Positions 8,636 through 17,004 of a stretch of DNA of 32,320 nt are shown piece after piece. The number at the start of each line of letters is the position of its first letter. The first letter of the stretch is position 1. A program made the position numbers and the translations under genes. Under the pieces are notes generated by a model. It made no database searches, was not told the DNA's origin, and saw only the letters and a list, made by a program, of their open reading frames with translations. Origin of the DNA: Dethiobacter alkaliphilus AHT 1 (GTDB lineage: Bacteria; Bacillota; Dethiobacteria; Dethiobacterales; Dethiobacteraceae); NCBI RefSeq assembly GCF_000174415.1, contig NZ_ACJM01000025.1:1-32320 (forward strand). Reading direction: 5' to 3'.

Positions 8636-8815
8636 TTAATCTAAGCCTTCTCCACTGAAACTACCTGTAATTTGTTCAAATATCTCTTCAATTCTGCCAC
8701 CCATAGCAAACAGTGCACCAATTGCAACGATGGAAACCAGCGCCAAAATCAAAGCGTACTCCGTCATACCCTGGCCAGACTCCTCAGTGAAAAACCTTCT
8801 TACCATTTCCTTCAT
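8636..8815 (-). CDS. flp: Flp-type pilin (first copy)
   Basis: A 59-residue prepilin. The leader MKEMVRRFFTEESG is followed by QGMTEYALILALVSIVAIGALF, the Flp signature: cleavage after Gly places Glu at +5 and Tyr at +6, followed by a hydrophobic helix. The short polar tail ends in GSFSGEGLD. It would form the main fibre of the Tad pilus. The start is fixed by AGGAGG seven bases before ATG at 8815. The gene stands alone between its own upstream regulatory region and a downstream hairpin. A second pilin gene lies 162 bases upstream and shares the EESGQGMTEYALIL block, so the two are paralogues. Confidence 0.93.
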   Translation of the reverse strand: MKEMVRRFFTEESGQGMTEYALILALVSIVAIGALFAMGGRIEEIFEQITGSFSGEGLD

Positions 8816-8872
8816 TTCACTACCTCCTAAAAATTTATTTGGATTTATGAATTCCCGAAAGCGATTAACTGA

Positions 8873-8942
8873 CTTAAGTGTACCACAGCTGGAGAAACTT
8901 GGAATCGACCTGTCGTCTTAAAAACTACGGGACCCTGGTCCC
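8873..8942 (-). promoter_or_regulatory. Upstream region of the first pilin gene with GGGACC-CT-GGTCCC palindrome
   Basis: The palindrome at 8929-8942 (plus-strand reading) is followed, in the direction of transcription, by a stretch that aligns along about 70 bases with the region upstream of the second pilin gene (9177-9247). Shared pieces on the minus strand include ATTGGGACC, GGTCCC, TTAAGAC, GATT and TGGTA. The palindrome lies about 115 bases upstream of the start codon. I infer an activator site plus promoter; the bound protein could be the DegU-like regulator encoded just upstream. No textbook -10 box is visible. Confidence 0.55.
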
Positions 8943-8977
8943 AATTTCCGAAAATGGTACTGTTTTACATATCCATC

Positions 8978-9151
8978 TTAACCCGGCTCTGGATCAAAGG
9001 CAGCGATGGTGCGGTGAAACATATCAACTATGGGCTCTGCCATCTGGCCCAGAACCAGTACTACAGCCAGCGCCACAAACGCCAGGATAAGCGCATACTC
9101 GGTCATCCCCTGGCCCGACTCCTCCCGGATTAACGCCATCAACATTGCCAT
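8978..9151 (-). CDS. flp: Flp-type pilin (second copy)
   Basis: A 57-residue prepilin: leader MAMLMALIREESG, then QGMTEYALILAFVALAVVLVLGQ, the same Glu+5/Tyr+6 pilin signature as its neighbour, then a short tail ending in AAFDPEPG. ATG at 9151 is taken as the start because AGGAGG sits eight bases upstream; the in-frame GTG at 9160 overlaps that site. Divergence after the signature suggests an old duplication or two pilins with different roles. It has its own upstream palindrome region and is the first pilus gene after the terminator of the two-component operon. Confidence 0.92.
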   Translation of the reverse strand: MAMLMALIREESGQGMTEYALILAFVALAVVLVLGQMAEPIVDMFHRTIAAFDPEPG

Positions 9152-9176
9152 CTTATCCACCTCCTGCTGCTCCCTT

Positions 9177-9247
9177 GCTTTCAGCTTACCATAGTTTGGA
9201 AAGCTCTGAAATCAACCACGGTCTTAATTTACTGGGACCCCGGTCCC
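9177..9247 (-). promoter_or_regulatory. Upstream region of the second pilin gene with GGGACC-CC-GGTCCC palindrome
   Basis: The palindrome at 9234-9247 has six-base arms and a two-base centre, like the one upstream of the other pilin gene, and lies about 83 bases before the start codon. The following 50 bases are also conserved between the two copies, with TTGATT and TATGGT 16 bases apart here as a possible weak promoter. Conservation confined to the upstream regions of two paralogues fits either retained duplication or selection on a shared control site. Confidence 0.55.
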
Positions 9248-9279
9248 AATCTGGGTCAGGGGTCCCTCTGCAAGGACAG

Positions 9280-9314
9280 CCAAAACAAAATAAAACAGGA
9301 CCCTTTTGGGTCCT
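9280..9314 (-). terminator. Intrinsic terminator of the degS-degU operon
   Basis: On the minus strand AGGACCC, a four-base AAAA loop and GGGTCCT are followed by GTTTTATTTTGTTTTGG. It lies 30 bases after the DegU-like stop codon and insulates the pilin genes from the regulator operon. Confidence 0.85.
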
Positions 9315-9343
9315 GCGGATGATCTTGGTATGATAGATGATTG

Positions 9344-10006
9344 CTATAGCTTTACTATTCTGTTTTTCACTGCGTACAGGGCAGCCTGGGTGCGGTCGGT
9401 GACCTGGATTTTGCGGAAGATGTTGGTGATGTGGTTTTTAACTGTTTTTTCACTTATGTAGAGTTCATCGCCGATTTCTTTGTTGCTTTTACCGCGGGCA
9501 ATTAGGGTAAGGACGTCGGTTTCACGGCGGGAGAGGGGTTCGTCATGGACATTGCGCAGGGCCAGGCGTTGGAATTCACCGCACATTTTTTCTGAGATGC
9601 GAGGGTGATAGACCGTTTCGCCGCGAAATACCGCCCGGATGGCATCAACCAGGCAATCGGTCTCAATATCCTTTAGCATATAGGCCGATACTCCGCATTT
9701 TACCAGCTCATAGATATACTCTTCATCGTCATGGATGGTAAGGGCGATAACGCCTATTTCCGGAAACTCACTTTTAATGCGGCGGGTGGCATCGATTCCG
9801 TTCATATTAGGCATGTTGATGTCCATTAAGACAATATCCGGCCGGATTGTTTTTGTCATGTTGTATGCTTCCTGTCCGTCCGGTGCTTCCGCCACCACTT
9901 CCAGATCATGATGTAATGCTAATATTTTTTTTAGTCCGTCCCGCAGCAAAGCGTGGTCGTCGGCCACCAACAGCCTTATTTTTCTCTCTCCCGGCATCCG
10001 GCTCAC
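9344..10006 (-). CDS. DegU/NarL-family response regulator
   Basis: A 220-residue protein: receiver domain with acidic pair DD (16-17), phospho-acceptor D62 in PDIVLMDINMPNMNG and the conserved Lys in YMLKDIE, then a LuxR-type helix-turn-helix (about 155-212) with LSRRETDVLTLIARGKSNKEI and SEKTVKNHITNIFRKI. All phosphorylation residues look intact. Start: GTG at 10006 overlaps the degS stop as GTGA, so translation is coupled; ATG at 9997 is an alternative. Known for the family: phosphorylated by the partner kinase and binds DNA inverted repeats. The adjacent Tad pilin genes with palindromic upstream sites are the obvious candidate targets, which is inference. Confidence 0.92.
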   Translation of the reverse strand: MSRMPGERKIRLLVADDHALLRDGLKKILALHHDLEVVAEAPDGQEAYNMTKTIRPDIVLMDINMPNMNGIDATRRIKSEFPEIGVIALTIHDDEEYIYELVKCGVSAYMLKDIETDCLVDAIRAVFRGETVYHPRISEKMCGEFQRLALRNVHDEPLSRRETDVLTLIARGKSNKEIGDELYISEKTVKNHITNIFRKIQVTDRTQAALYAVKNRIVKL

Positions 10007-11142
10007 CCCTTTATTGGAATACTTACATGAATCTCTGTTCCCTTCTCCGGCTTGGAAACTATCTTTATCTGCCCGTCCAAAAGCTCTACCCGCTCACGCA
10101 TCCCCAAAAGGCCAAAACAATCCACATCCATGTTTTGCATGGTCCTTTCCGTATCGAAACCGCGTCCGTTGTCGGCTATGGAAATATTGATTCGACCCGG
10201 CAAGATCTCCAGCTTAATCACACACCTTTTTGCTTCGGCATGCTTATAAATGTTATTCAATGATTCCTGCACAATCCGAAAAATTGCCACTTCCAAAACA
10301 CTGGCCAACCGCTGTTCCTCACCGCCCAAAACCACCAGTTCAATATTCATGTCGGTGCGTTTCTGTAATTCGGCAATAAAGCGGCGTAATGTGGGGACAA
10401 TGCCCAAATCGTCAAGAACCATGGGCCTTAAATCAAAGATGATTTTGCGCACTTCCTGCAGGCTTTCTTTAACCATATCTTTTAAGTCATGCAGTTCGGC
10501 CCGCACTTTGTCGGGCTCCACCGACATCAGCTTTTCGCAGATTTCCGCCCGCAGCACTACATTGGCCATGGACTGGGCCGGCCCGTCATGAATCTCCCGT
10601 GCCACACGTAGCCTCTCTTCTTCCTGCGCTTTAATAATGCGCAGGCTGACCTGCTGGCGCAGCTGAATTTCATCCAGCTTTACCGTAACTCCCTGCAGTC
10701 CCCCGGAGATAAGCTCCAGTGCCATTCCCACCTGGGTTTCCAGTTTCTTGGCTCTTTCCACCGTCTCGTTTACCCTGCGCACCATAATTTCCAATTGGTC
10801 TCTGCGCTGGCGGTGCTGCGCTTCCCGCTCCCGCATCTGACTTAGCTGCAGCTGGATATGCTGCGCTTCTTCATAAGCCTGTTGAATGTCTTTTTCCGTA
10901 TATTTATTAAAGTTGCGGTTTACCTCCATCAAGTGGATGCGGGCCAACTTCTCTTCCCGCTCCAAACGGTCCACCGCAGTGATTACGTCCAGGATTTCAC
11001 CTTTTAAGTCCACCAGTTTTGCCAACAGTTCGTCACGCTGTTGCCGGGCACTTCCGGAAATGGACATGATATCCTCCCGGCCCTTTTGGACAGCAGAAAT
11101 GGTATTTCTAATTGCTTCATCCAGTTGCTTGATTTCCTGCAC
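10003..11142 (-). CDS. DegS-like cytoplasmic sensor histidine kinase
   Basis: A 379-residue kinase without membrane helices. Residues 1-165 are predicted coiled coil of the DegS sensor type; the HisKA_3 dimerisation motif is EEERLRVAREIHDGPAQ with the phosphorylatable His at 185; the C-terminal HATPase domain has the N box (SLNNIYKHAEA), the G1 box (IADNGRGFD) and FGLLGMRERVELL. It lacks transmembrane sensing, so it probably reads an intracellular cue or a partner protein. The start is GTG at 11142 (GGCGGTG five bases before). Its stop overlaps the regulator gene by four bases. It lies 87 bases downstream of the nucleotidyltransferase gene. Confidence 0.92.
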   Translation of the reverse strand: MQEIKQLDEAIRNTISAVQKGREDIMSISGSARQQRDELLAKLVDLKGEILDVITAVDRLEREEKLARIHLMEVNRNFNKYTEKDIQQAYEEAQHIQLQLSQMREREAQHRQRRDQLEIMVRRVNETVERAKKLETQVGMALELISGGLQGVTVKLDEIQLRQQVSLRIIKAQEEERLRVAREIHDGPAQSMANVVLRAEICEKLMSVEPDKVRAELHDLKDMVKESLQEVRKIIFDLRPMVLDDLGIVPTLRRFIAELQKRTDMNIELVVLGGEEQRLASVLEVAIFRIVQESLNNIYKHAEAKRCVIKLEILPGRINISIADNGRGFDTERTMQNMDVDCFGLLGMRERVELLDGQIKIVSKPEKGTEIHVSIPIKG

Positions 11143-11229
11143 TGTTGCACCGCCCCGAATTTAGAATTGGTTTGTCACTATATTCGCCCCAATTCTTTCC
11201 TTTCCTGCCAATTCAGTTATTTTGCGACA

Positions 11230-12519
11230 TTAATTTTCTAAGCGGGCATCAACAAAACCCAGCGAAAACGCTTCTGCTTCCTGCCTGTTGGCCACATCTC
11301 CCAGAGCAGAAGCCCGGTGCAAAGCTTTTTGCAATTCACCGATTCGGGAAGCAGGCTGCCTCCTTTTTCCCACCATGGCCGCCAACTCCCGCCCTGTCAT
11401 AAAGTCCGGCGGCGAGACAAGCAAATTTCCCTCCGGCAGCAGTTTTTTCAGCAGGAATACCGCTCTAGAGCGGGCGGCAGCACCATCTACGGCCCGCAGT
11501 AAAACGGCGGCATCCAGGCCGGCGGGCCCGAAACGGGAATAATAGCTGTATAATGAGCGGCTTTTTAAGTTGCCACCGAAACACCGCAGCCAATCTAGCG
11601 CGCCCTGCAGTGCAGAAAGGGAAGCGCGTTCCTGCCGTGACAGGGGGTACTTCCGGATATGGTGGATGGTTTGCGGGGAGATTCCGTCTACGATACCGTC
11701 CAGGTCACAGAGCAGGGCGGCAAGTTTTAACACCTGATAGCCACGTGTCTGTGCTGAAAGGCTGCGTGCCAGGTTTTGCTGCAGCCGGTGCCGGATTGAT
11801 TCAGGCCAGTGGTTTGCATTAAGCAATTTCTCTGTTTGCGCCATAACATGATCATGGCCGGCGGAAAAAGGCTTGCCAAACACATACCTGGCCGCACCCA
11901 ATGTTTCCAATAACGGCAAATAACCTGTACATTTGCTTTGCAAAGTGGCAAATATTTCCGCCGCTATCCGTTCTCCCGGAAGATCGGGTAATAAAGGGGC
12001 CACACTACGTGCTTCCCGGACAGTTGACTCATCGGGGGTGAGTCCAAAATGCAGGGCCAGGCGCGCACCCCGCATCACACGCAGTGGATCATCCCGGAGG
12101 GCCCCGGGCAAGGCGCATAATCTTTGCCGGGTAAGATCCTCCAAGCCCTGGTAAGGGTCAATCAGGGTACTTTTGCTGTGAGGCTGTTCTAAATAGTCCC
12201 TTAGAGGCAGGGCCATGGCATTTACGGAAAAATCCCGCAGCGCCAGATCGTGGCCGATGTCTGCACCCTTAAACTCGGAAATATCCAGCCGTAAACCGGA
12301 TAATGTAAGGCGCAGCAATTTGTGCCTTTCAACCAGATGAGCAGACAGTTTATGTGCTTTTGCGAACTTATCGGCAAATGAAATCAGGCCAGGCTCTCCG
12401 GTCAAATCCATGTCGGTACTTTGCCTGCCGGAAAACAGATCCCGCAAAAAGCCACCCACCAGATAGATTTCCAGATTCTGTTTTTGCGCTTCTGCGGCAA
12501 ATTTATTTAAAAGGTCCAT
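11230..12519 (-). CDS. cca: tRNA nucleotidyltransferase / poly(A) polymerase family (CCA-adding type)
   Basis: A 429-residue class II nucleotidyltransferase. Visible motifs: VGGFLRDLFSG (21-31), the metal-binding DMD (36-38), DFSVNAMALPL, then the RNA-binding/neck region DPLRVMRGARLALHFGLTPDE. The C-terminal half is helical and shows no clear HD phosphohydrolase motif. It adds or repairs the 3' CCA of tRNAs; some bacteria split CC- and A-adding activity between two such enzymes, and I cannot tell which class this is. The usual GGAVRD is GGFLRD here. GGGAAGTGG precedes the ATG at 12519. It is separate from the downstream two-component operon by function. Confidence 0.85.
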   Translation of the reverse strand: MDLLNKFAAEAQKQNLEIYLVGGFLRDLFSGRQSTDMDLTGEPGLISFADKFAKAHKLSAHLVERHKLLRLTLSGLRLDISEFKGADIGHDLALRDFSVNAMALPLRDYLEQPHSKSTLIDPYQGLEDLTRQRLCALPGALRDDPLRVMRGARLALHFGLTPDESTVREARSVAPLLPDLPGERIAAEIFATLQSKCTGYLPLLETLGAARYVFGKPFSAGHDHVMAQTEKLLNANHWPESIRHRLQQNLARSLSAQTRGYQVLKLAALLCDLDGIVDGISPQTIHHIRKYPLSRQERASLSALQGALDWLRCFGGNLKSRSLYSYYSRFGPAGLDAAVLLRAVDGAAARSRAVFLLKKLLPEGNLLVSPPDFMTGRELAAMVGKRRQPASRIGELQKALHRASALGDVANRQEAEAFSLGFVDARLEN

Positions 12520-12700
12520 TTTACCACTTCCCGGGCATAATTTTTACCTTTCAACTGAACAATAAAACTGTAAAATCAACCAGGAAGATTATTAAAAATG
12601 AGCGGCTAATCTGGTATATCGGCTGATTTCAGATAATCTTTACACTATTATCTGCAAAACCGGTGGAACAAACGGAAATGCGCGGAAGGTGAGTGAACAG

Positions 12701-14824
12701 ATGAGCGATCTGCATTCCCTGTTTAATCCCGATTCCATAGCGGTAATCGGGGCCTCCAACAACAAAGAAAAAATCGGCTTTGTCATCATGGAAAATATTC
12801 AAAACAGCGGTTTTCAGGGCAAAGTTTATCCCGTTAACCCCAGAGAAAAAGAAATACTGGGTTATACTTGTTATACCTCAATAGGAAAGATCGGACAACC
12901 TGTGGATGTGGCGGTTATTTCCGTCCCGGCCCAACTTTCTCTGGATGTGGCCAGGGAATGCGGTGAGTCCGGGGTCAAGTTTCTTGTGGTGGTTACCGCA
13001 GGCTTTAAGGAAATTGGCGACGAAGGCCTGAAAAGGGAAAAGGAACTGCTTAAAATCTGCCGGCAGCACAAGATGCGTATGGTCGGTCCTAATGTGGTGG
13101 GAATCATGGACACCCACACTCCCGCCAATGCTTCCTTTGCCGAAGGATTCCCCAAACAGGGTGAAATTGCCTTTATTTCACAAAGCGGGGCAATGCTGTT
13201 GGCAATCTTTGACTGGAGCCGCAGTGTGGGGCTTGGTTTCTCCCGCTTTGTCTCCATGGGTAATAAAGCGGATTTAAACGAAGTTGATTTTATCTGGTCC
13301 GCTGCACAAGATCCCAATACCCGGGTTATTTTATGCTATATAGAAGACGTGGCCGACGGCAAACGTTTTCTGGATGTGGTCAGTGAAGCCTGTAAGAAAA
13401 AACCTGTTATTATCCTCAAAAGTGGCACATCACAGGCGGGAGCCCGCGCCGCATCCAGCCATACCGGTGCTTTGGCCGGTAGTGACCTGGCCTATGATAC
13501 CGCTTTTCGTCAGTGCGGTGTTATCCGGGCGGAGACCATGTCCGACTTGTTTGACCTGGCGGTGGCCTTTGTCAGCCAACCAATCCCTGCCGGAAATCAT
13601 GTGGCCATTGTGACTAATTCCGGCGGCCCCGGAATTATCGCCACCGACAGTGTGGAGAGAAACGGCCTGCGCATGGCCCGCTTTGGCAAAGATACCATCG
13701 AGACTCTACGTAATGCTCTGCCGGCAGAGGCCAATCTTTATAACCCGGTGGATGTACTGGGGGACGCCAGAACAGACCGTTACAGTGTATCACTGGAGGC
13801 TGTGCTGGCTGATGAAAACACTGATTGCGCATTGGTGCTGCTTTCTCCCGCCGCCGTTACCGAGCCGGTAAAAACTGCACAGGTCATCTCATCTTTGCGG
13901 GAACGGTTTACCAAGAAGCCCATTTTTGCCGCCTATATGGGAGGTGAAGGCCTGGCTGAAGGGTGTCAGGTGCTGACAAACTCCGGTGTACCCTGCTTTA
14001 CATTCCCTGAACCGGCACTAAAATCTTTTTCCGGCATGGTAAGATTTGCAGCGCTGCAGCGTAAACTGGCTAGGGGACAGCAGTTGCCCAAAATTAATAA
14101 CATTGACCAAAGAGCGGTTAAAGCCACCTTTTATGATGTGTTAAAAGAGCGAAGGCTGGTACTGCTGGGCAATGAGGCCACTTCTGTGGCGGAGGCGTAC
14201 GGTATCCCGGTGGCTCCGGTGCGTCTGGCCACCAGCCCTGAAGAAGCTGCAGAACTGGCAGATAAACTGGGTTACCCGGCGGTTCTCAAAGTGGCCTCTC
14301 CCAAAATCATGCATAAAACCGATGTGGGTGGAGTAAAAATCGGACTGGAAACACGGGATGAGGTAATGGAAGGATACCACGCCATTATGAACAGCGTCCG
14401 CAGACTCATGCCGGGCACCCCCATCTATGGCATCGAAGTGCAGAAAATGATGCCCAAGGGCGATGAGCTGATTATCGGCATGAGCCGGGATGTACAGTTT
14501 GGCCCACTTTTGGCTTTTGGACTGGGCGGTATCTACGTTAACCTACTAAAGGATGTCTCCTTCCGCTTGGCTGCAGGGTTGACCCTGGAGGAAATTGAAG
14601 AGATGATTGCAGAGACAAAAGCTTATTCTCTCATACGGGGTTACCGCGGCAGCAAGCCGGCAGATATCGGAGCCCTGGTACAGACACTGGCGCGGGTAGC
14701 CCGGCTTTCCCTGGACTTTCCGGAAATAACGGAAATCGATCTTAACCCGGTAATAGCCTATCCGGATTCGGCAGTGGCGTTGGATGTTAAAATAACCGTC
14801 TCCTATGACGAGAACGAGGTTTAG
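12701..14824 (+). CDS. ADP-forming acyl-CoA (acetyl-CoA) synthetase, fused alpha-beta
   Basis: A 707-residue protein of the NDP-forming acyl-CoA synthetase family: CoA-binding Rossmann domain (1-130, IAVIGASNNKEKIGF), two succinyl-CoA-ligase-like domains (about 150-455) with the phosphohistidine loop SSHTGALAGSD (H254), and an ATP-grasp domain (about 480-700) with GYPAVLKVASP, HKTDVGGVKIG and a GMSRDVQFGPLLAFGLGGIYV segment. It interconverts acyl-CoA + ADP + Pi and acid + CoA + ATP, giving substrate-level ATP during fermentation. ATG at 12701 is chosen (AGGTGA eight bases upstream) over GTG at 12689. It is followed at 14 bases by the P-loop/DRTGG gene, so they form an operon. Confidence 0.92.
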   Translation: MSDLHSLFNPDSIAVIGASNNKEKIGFVIMENIQNSGFQGKVYPVNPREKEILGYTCYTSIGKIGQPVDVAVISVPAQLSLDVARECGESGVKFLVVVTAGFKEIGDEGLKREKELLKICRQHKMRMVGPNVVGIMDTHTPANASFAEGFPKQGEIAFISQSGAMLLAIFDWSRSVGLGFSRFVSMGNKADLNEVDFIWSAAQDPNTRVILCYIEDVADGKRFLDVVSEACKKKPVIILKSGTSQAGARAASSHTGALAGSDLAYDTAFRQCGVIRAETMSDLFDLAVAFVSQPIPAGNHVAIVTNSGGPGIIATDSVERNGLRMARFGKDTIETLRNALPAEANLYNPVDVLGDARTDRYSVSLEAVLADENTDCALVLLSPAAVTEPVKTAQVISSLRERFTKKPIFAAYMGGEGLAEGCQVLTNSGVPCFTFPEPALKSFSGMVRFAALQRKLARGQQLPKINNIDQRAVKATFYDVLKERRLVLLGNEATSVAEAYGIPVAPVRLATSPEEAAELADKLGYPAVLKVASPKIMHKTDVGGVKIGLETRDEVMEGYHAIMNSVRRLMPGTPIYGIEVQKMMPKGDELIIGMSRDVQFGPLLAFGLGGIYVNLLKDVSFRLAAGLTLEEIEEMIAETKAYSLIRGYRGSKPADIGALVQTLARVARLSLDFPEITEIDLNPVIAYPDSAVALDVKITVSYDENEV

Positions 14825-14838
14825 AAAGGATGACTGCC

Positions 14839-15903
14839 ATGAAAAGCATTTTTATCGGCGGAATGGCCGGAAGCGGAAAAACAGCCATCGCACTGGGCCT
14901 GGCGCTCAAATTCCGCGATCAGGGACTAAATGTCGGTTATTTTAAGCCACTGGGCGCATCACACGGCCCCCACCGGCAGGAGGATGAGGACGTAATCCTC
15001 TTTCAGCAGGTCCTTTCCCTGCCCCATGATGCCGCCACGCTCTCTCCGGTCCGCACCGGGCCTTACTACTTAAGCAGTGGGCCCCGCCGTGATCCCGCTC
15101 CTCTGAAGGAGAAACTGCAGCAGGCCTACAATACTGTATCGGCCAACGTTGACGTACTGTTAATTGACGGTTCTCTTTCTCCTTATACCGCCGCCAGCCT
15201 GGGCCTTGATGCCATTAACCTGGCCCGCATGTTTGACAGCACCATGCTTTATGTCAGCCGCATGGAAGATGACTACAGTCTGGATAAAACCATTTTGTAC
15301 AATGAACTCTTCCGGCTGGCGGGCATTAAAGTGCTGGGCAACATCTTTAACAGTGTGGAGCGTACTTTGCTGGATAAAACAAAAGGTGTGTATGCGCCTA
15401 TTCTGGAAGAGGCCGGCCACCCTGTTTTGGGGATAATCCCCAGCAGGCCGGAAATCGCCTCCCCCACAGTCCGGGAATTTTACGACGCACTGGGTGGCGA
15501 ACTGCTGACAGAAGAGGGGGTCGGGTTGGAGCGCATCGTGGAAGAAGTGGTGGTAGGCACCATGACCACCGAAAGTGCTCTGGGTTATCTCAGGCGTGCG
15601 CCAAACAAAGCTGTTATCACCGGAGGAGACCGTTCCGATATGGCGGTGACGGCTCTGGAAACCAGCACATCTGTTCTCATCCTCACAGGCGGCTACTACC
15701 CCGACGTAGGCGTACTGGCCAGCGCCATAGAAAAGAAAGTAGCGGTGATTATGGTGCACTACGACACCTTCACCGCCATTGAGCGTCTCCACGAGATTAC
15801 CAGGCGCATTCACCCCGGTGACGAACAGGGTATCCGCATCGCCCAGACCAATATTTCCGAACACTGCAATTGGCAAACAATCCTCGATGAAGTTAAATCC
15901 TAA
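14839..15903 (+). CDS. P-loop (BioD/cobyrinic-type) plus DRTGG domain protein
   Basis: A 354-residue protein. The N-terminal half is a BioD/CobQ-like P-loop domain (GGMAGSGKT near residues 6-14, YFKPLG, DVLLIDGS), and the C-terminal half is a DRTGG domain (VITGGDRSDMAVTALETS, TGGYYPDVGVLASAIEKKVAV), the same pair found in the N-terminal regulatory region of long phosphotransacetylases. No phosphotransacetylase catalytic domain is present. Paired with the acyl-CoA synthetase, it is likely a regulator or sensor of acetyl-CoA/acetate metabolism; this is inference. ATG at 14839 has AAAGGA eight bases upstream and is preferred to the ATG at 14830, which overlaps that site. A strong terminator follows. 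Confidence 0.85.
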   Translation: MKSIFIGGMAGSGKTAIALGLALKFRDQGLNVGYFKPLGASHGPHRQEDEDVILFQQVLSLPHDAATLSPVRTGPYYLSSGPRRDPAPLKEKLQQAYNTVSANVDVLLIDGSLSPYTAASLGLDAINLARMFDSTMLYVSRMEDDYSLDKTILYNELFRLAGIKVLGNIFNSVERTLLDKTKGVYAPILEEAGHPVLGIIPSRPEIASPTVREFYDALGGELLTEEGVGLERIVEEVVVGTMTTESALGYLRRAPNKAVITGGDRSDMAVTALETSTSVLILTGGYYPDVGVLASAIEKKVAVIMVHYDTFTAIERLHEITRRIHPGDEQGIRIAQTNISEHCNWQTILDEVKS

Positions 15904-15918
15904 TTGTAAACCGGACGT

Positions 15919-15954
15919 TGAGCCAAGGGAACGGTTCTCTTGGCTCATTTTTGT
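15919..15954 (+). terminator. Intrinsic terminator after the acyl-CoA synthetase/DRTGG operon
   Basis: TGAGCCAAGGGAAC pairs with GGTTCTCTTGGCTCA and is followed by TTTTTGTT. It also lies just past the end of the convergent nfo gene but lacks a T-run on that strand. Confidence 0.9.
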
Positions 15955-15956
15955 TG

Positions 15957-16790
15957 CTAGAGCCAGGAGCGAATGAGGGTAATTTCTTCGCCGTATTGCT
16001 GAAAGTCCTCCACTGGGGTTTCCAGTGCCATGGGTAAGTCTTTGAAAGCGGGATGGGTAATAAGGTTTAGCAGGCCTTCTTTGCCAAGATAGCCTGCGCC
16101 TATCCGTTCGTGCCTGTCTTTGTGTGTGCCCGGCGGAAACTTGGAATCGTTTAGGTGCATAGCTCTAACCCTGCTTAATCCCACCGTTTTCTTCACATCC
16201 GTCACCAGCCTGTCCACTTCTTCTTTTTGCAAGAAATCATATCCGGCGCCGGTCAGATGGCAGGAATCAAGACAAACGCCCATACCATCCGGCCAGGACA
16301 GTTTTTCCATAATTTCTGCGATGTCTGCCAGGGTGCCTATTTCCGAGCCCTGTCCCGCCATGGTTTCCAAAAGCAAAGAAGTTTCTCCGTCATAGGGTAA
16401 AAATGATTCCTCCAGACAGGCCACAATTCGCTCTAGTCCCGCTTCACGTCCAGAACCGGCATGAGAGCCGGGATGGATTACCAGGTACTCGGCGCCCACC
16501 GCATCCATACGCTCTAAATCATCGGCCACCACCATTTTGGCAAAGTTATAGGCCCGTTCTGCAGGAGACGCCATATTTACGGTATAAGGCAGGTGTCCCA
16601 TAATGGGATAAATATCATATTTTTTCCTGGCTTCCTGCCATTTTTCCACTTCCTGGGGAGAAATGGTGCGGGCAGAACCTCCCCGGGGGTTGCGGGTAAA
16701 GAACTGAAATGTATTGGCACCGATGGATGCCGCAGCTTCCGCTGCTTTATGAAATCCTTTGGAAACAGACAGATGAGAACCAAGTCGCAT
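15957..16790 (-). CDS. nfo: Deoxyribonuclease IV (AP endonuclease IV)
   Basis: A 277-residue TIM-barrel metal enzyme that cuts the DNA backbone 5' to abasic sites in base-excision repair. The family signatures are visible: MRLGSHLSVSKG at the N-terminus, NTFQFFTRNPRG, LVIHPGSHAGSGREAGLERI, LDSCHLTGAGYDF and MHLNDSKFPPGTHKDRHERIGAGYLG, together supplying the His/Asp/Glu ligands of the trinuclear zinc site. Length is normal for the family. In spore formers, Nfo helps repair damage accumulated in dormant spores; the spore-protein gene is the next gene upstream, though a 220-base gap with hairpins separates them, so they are not an obvious operon. Confidence 0.95.
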   Translation of the reverse strand: MRLGSHLSVSKGFHKAAEAAASIGANTFQFFTRNPRGGSARTISPQEVEKWQEARKKYDIYPIMGHLPYTVNMASPAERAYNFAKMVVADDLERMDAVGAEYLVIHPGSHAGSGREAGLERIVACLEESFLPYDGETSLLLETMAGQGSEIGTLADIAEIMEKLSWPDGMGVCLDSCHLTGAGYDFLQKEEVDRLVTDVKKTVGLSRVRAMHLNDSKFPPGTHKDRHERIGAGYLGKEGLLNLITHPAFKDLPMALETPVEDFQQYGEEITLIRSWL

Positions 16791-16870
16791 GAAAAGCGGA
16801 CCTCCTAGTCATATAATATATACTTTATACCATACCCTGCCTGGGCTGACAAATGAAACAAGCTAAAAAC

Positions 16871-16974
16871 AAGAAAGGCGCGCTCTTACGATTTCCTCAG
16901 CGCGCGCTTTTCAGTACTGCTTACATTAGCAGCTTCGCTATCTGCGAAGCGTTATAATTTCCTAGCAGTAAAAT
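16871..16974 (-). repeat. Structured dispersed repeat, copy A (3' region of the spore-protein gene)
   Basis: About 100 bases that align, on the minus strand, with the plus-strand sequence at 20249-20348. Shared landmarks: AAATTATAACG, a stem GCTTCGC/GCGAAGC (16932-16950) with five-base loop, CTGCTAA, GTA, CAGTA, TGAAA, and a terminal GC-rich stem ending in GCGCGCC TTTCTT. Compared with copy B, both stems change by paired substitutions. It lies directly after the terminator of the spore-protein gene, as copy B does after the superoxide dismutase terminator. Confidence 0.75.
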
Positions 16975-16993
16975 ATAGCTCCCTGCGGGAGCT
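16970..16993 (-). terminator. Terminator of the spore-protein gene
   Basis: AGCTCCC/GGGAGCT with a three-base loop (16977-16993), followed on the minus strand by ATATTTT, about 12 bases after the spore-protein stop codon. Confidence 0.7.
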
Positions 16994-17004
16994 TTAATTC
17001 TATA

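Noticed and set aside
525-9160. Prepilin peptidase (TadV) or secretin gene within the Tad locus
   Set aside because: No frame with the aspartyl peptidase GxGD motif or secretin features was found. The peptidase must be encoded elsewhere, and a secretin is not expected in a single-membrane cell.
15160-15948. Minus-strand reading frame of 262 codons opposite the DRTGG gene
   Set aside because: The plus-strand frame has clear P-loop and DRTGG motifs. The minus frame shows none and runs through a terminator.
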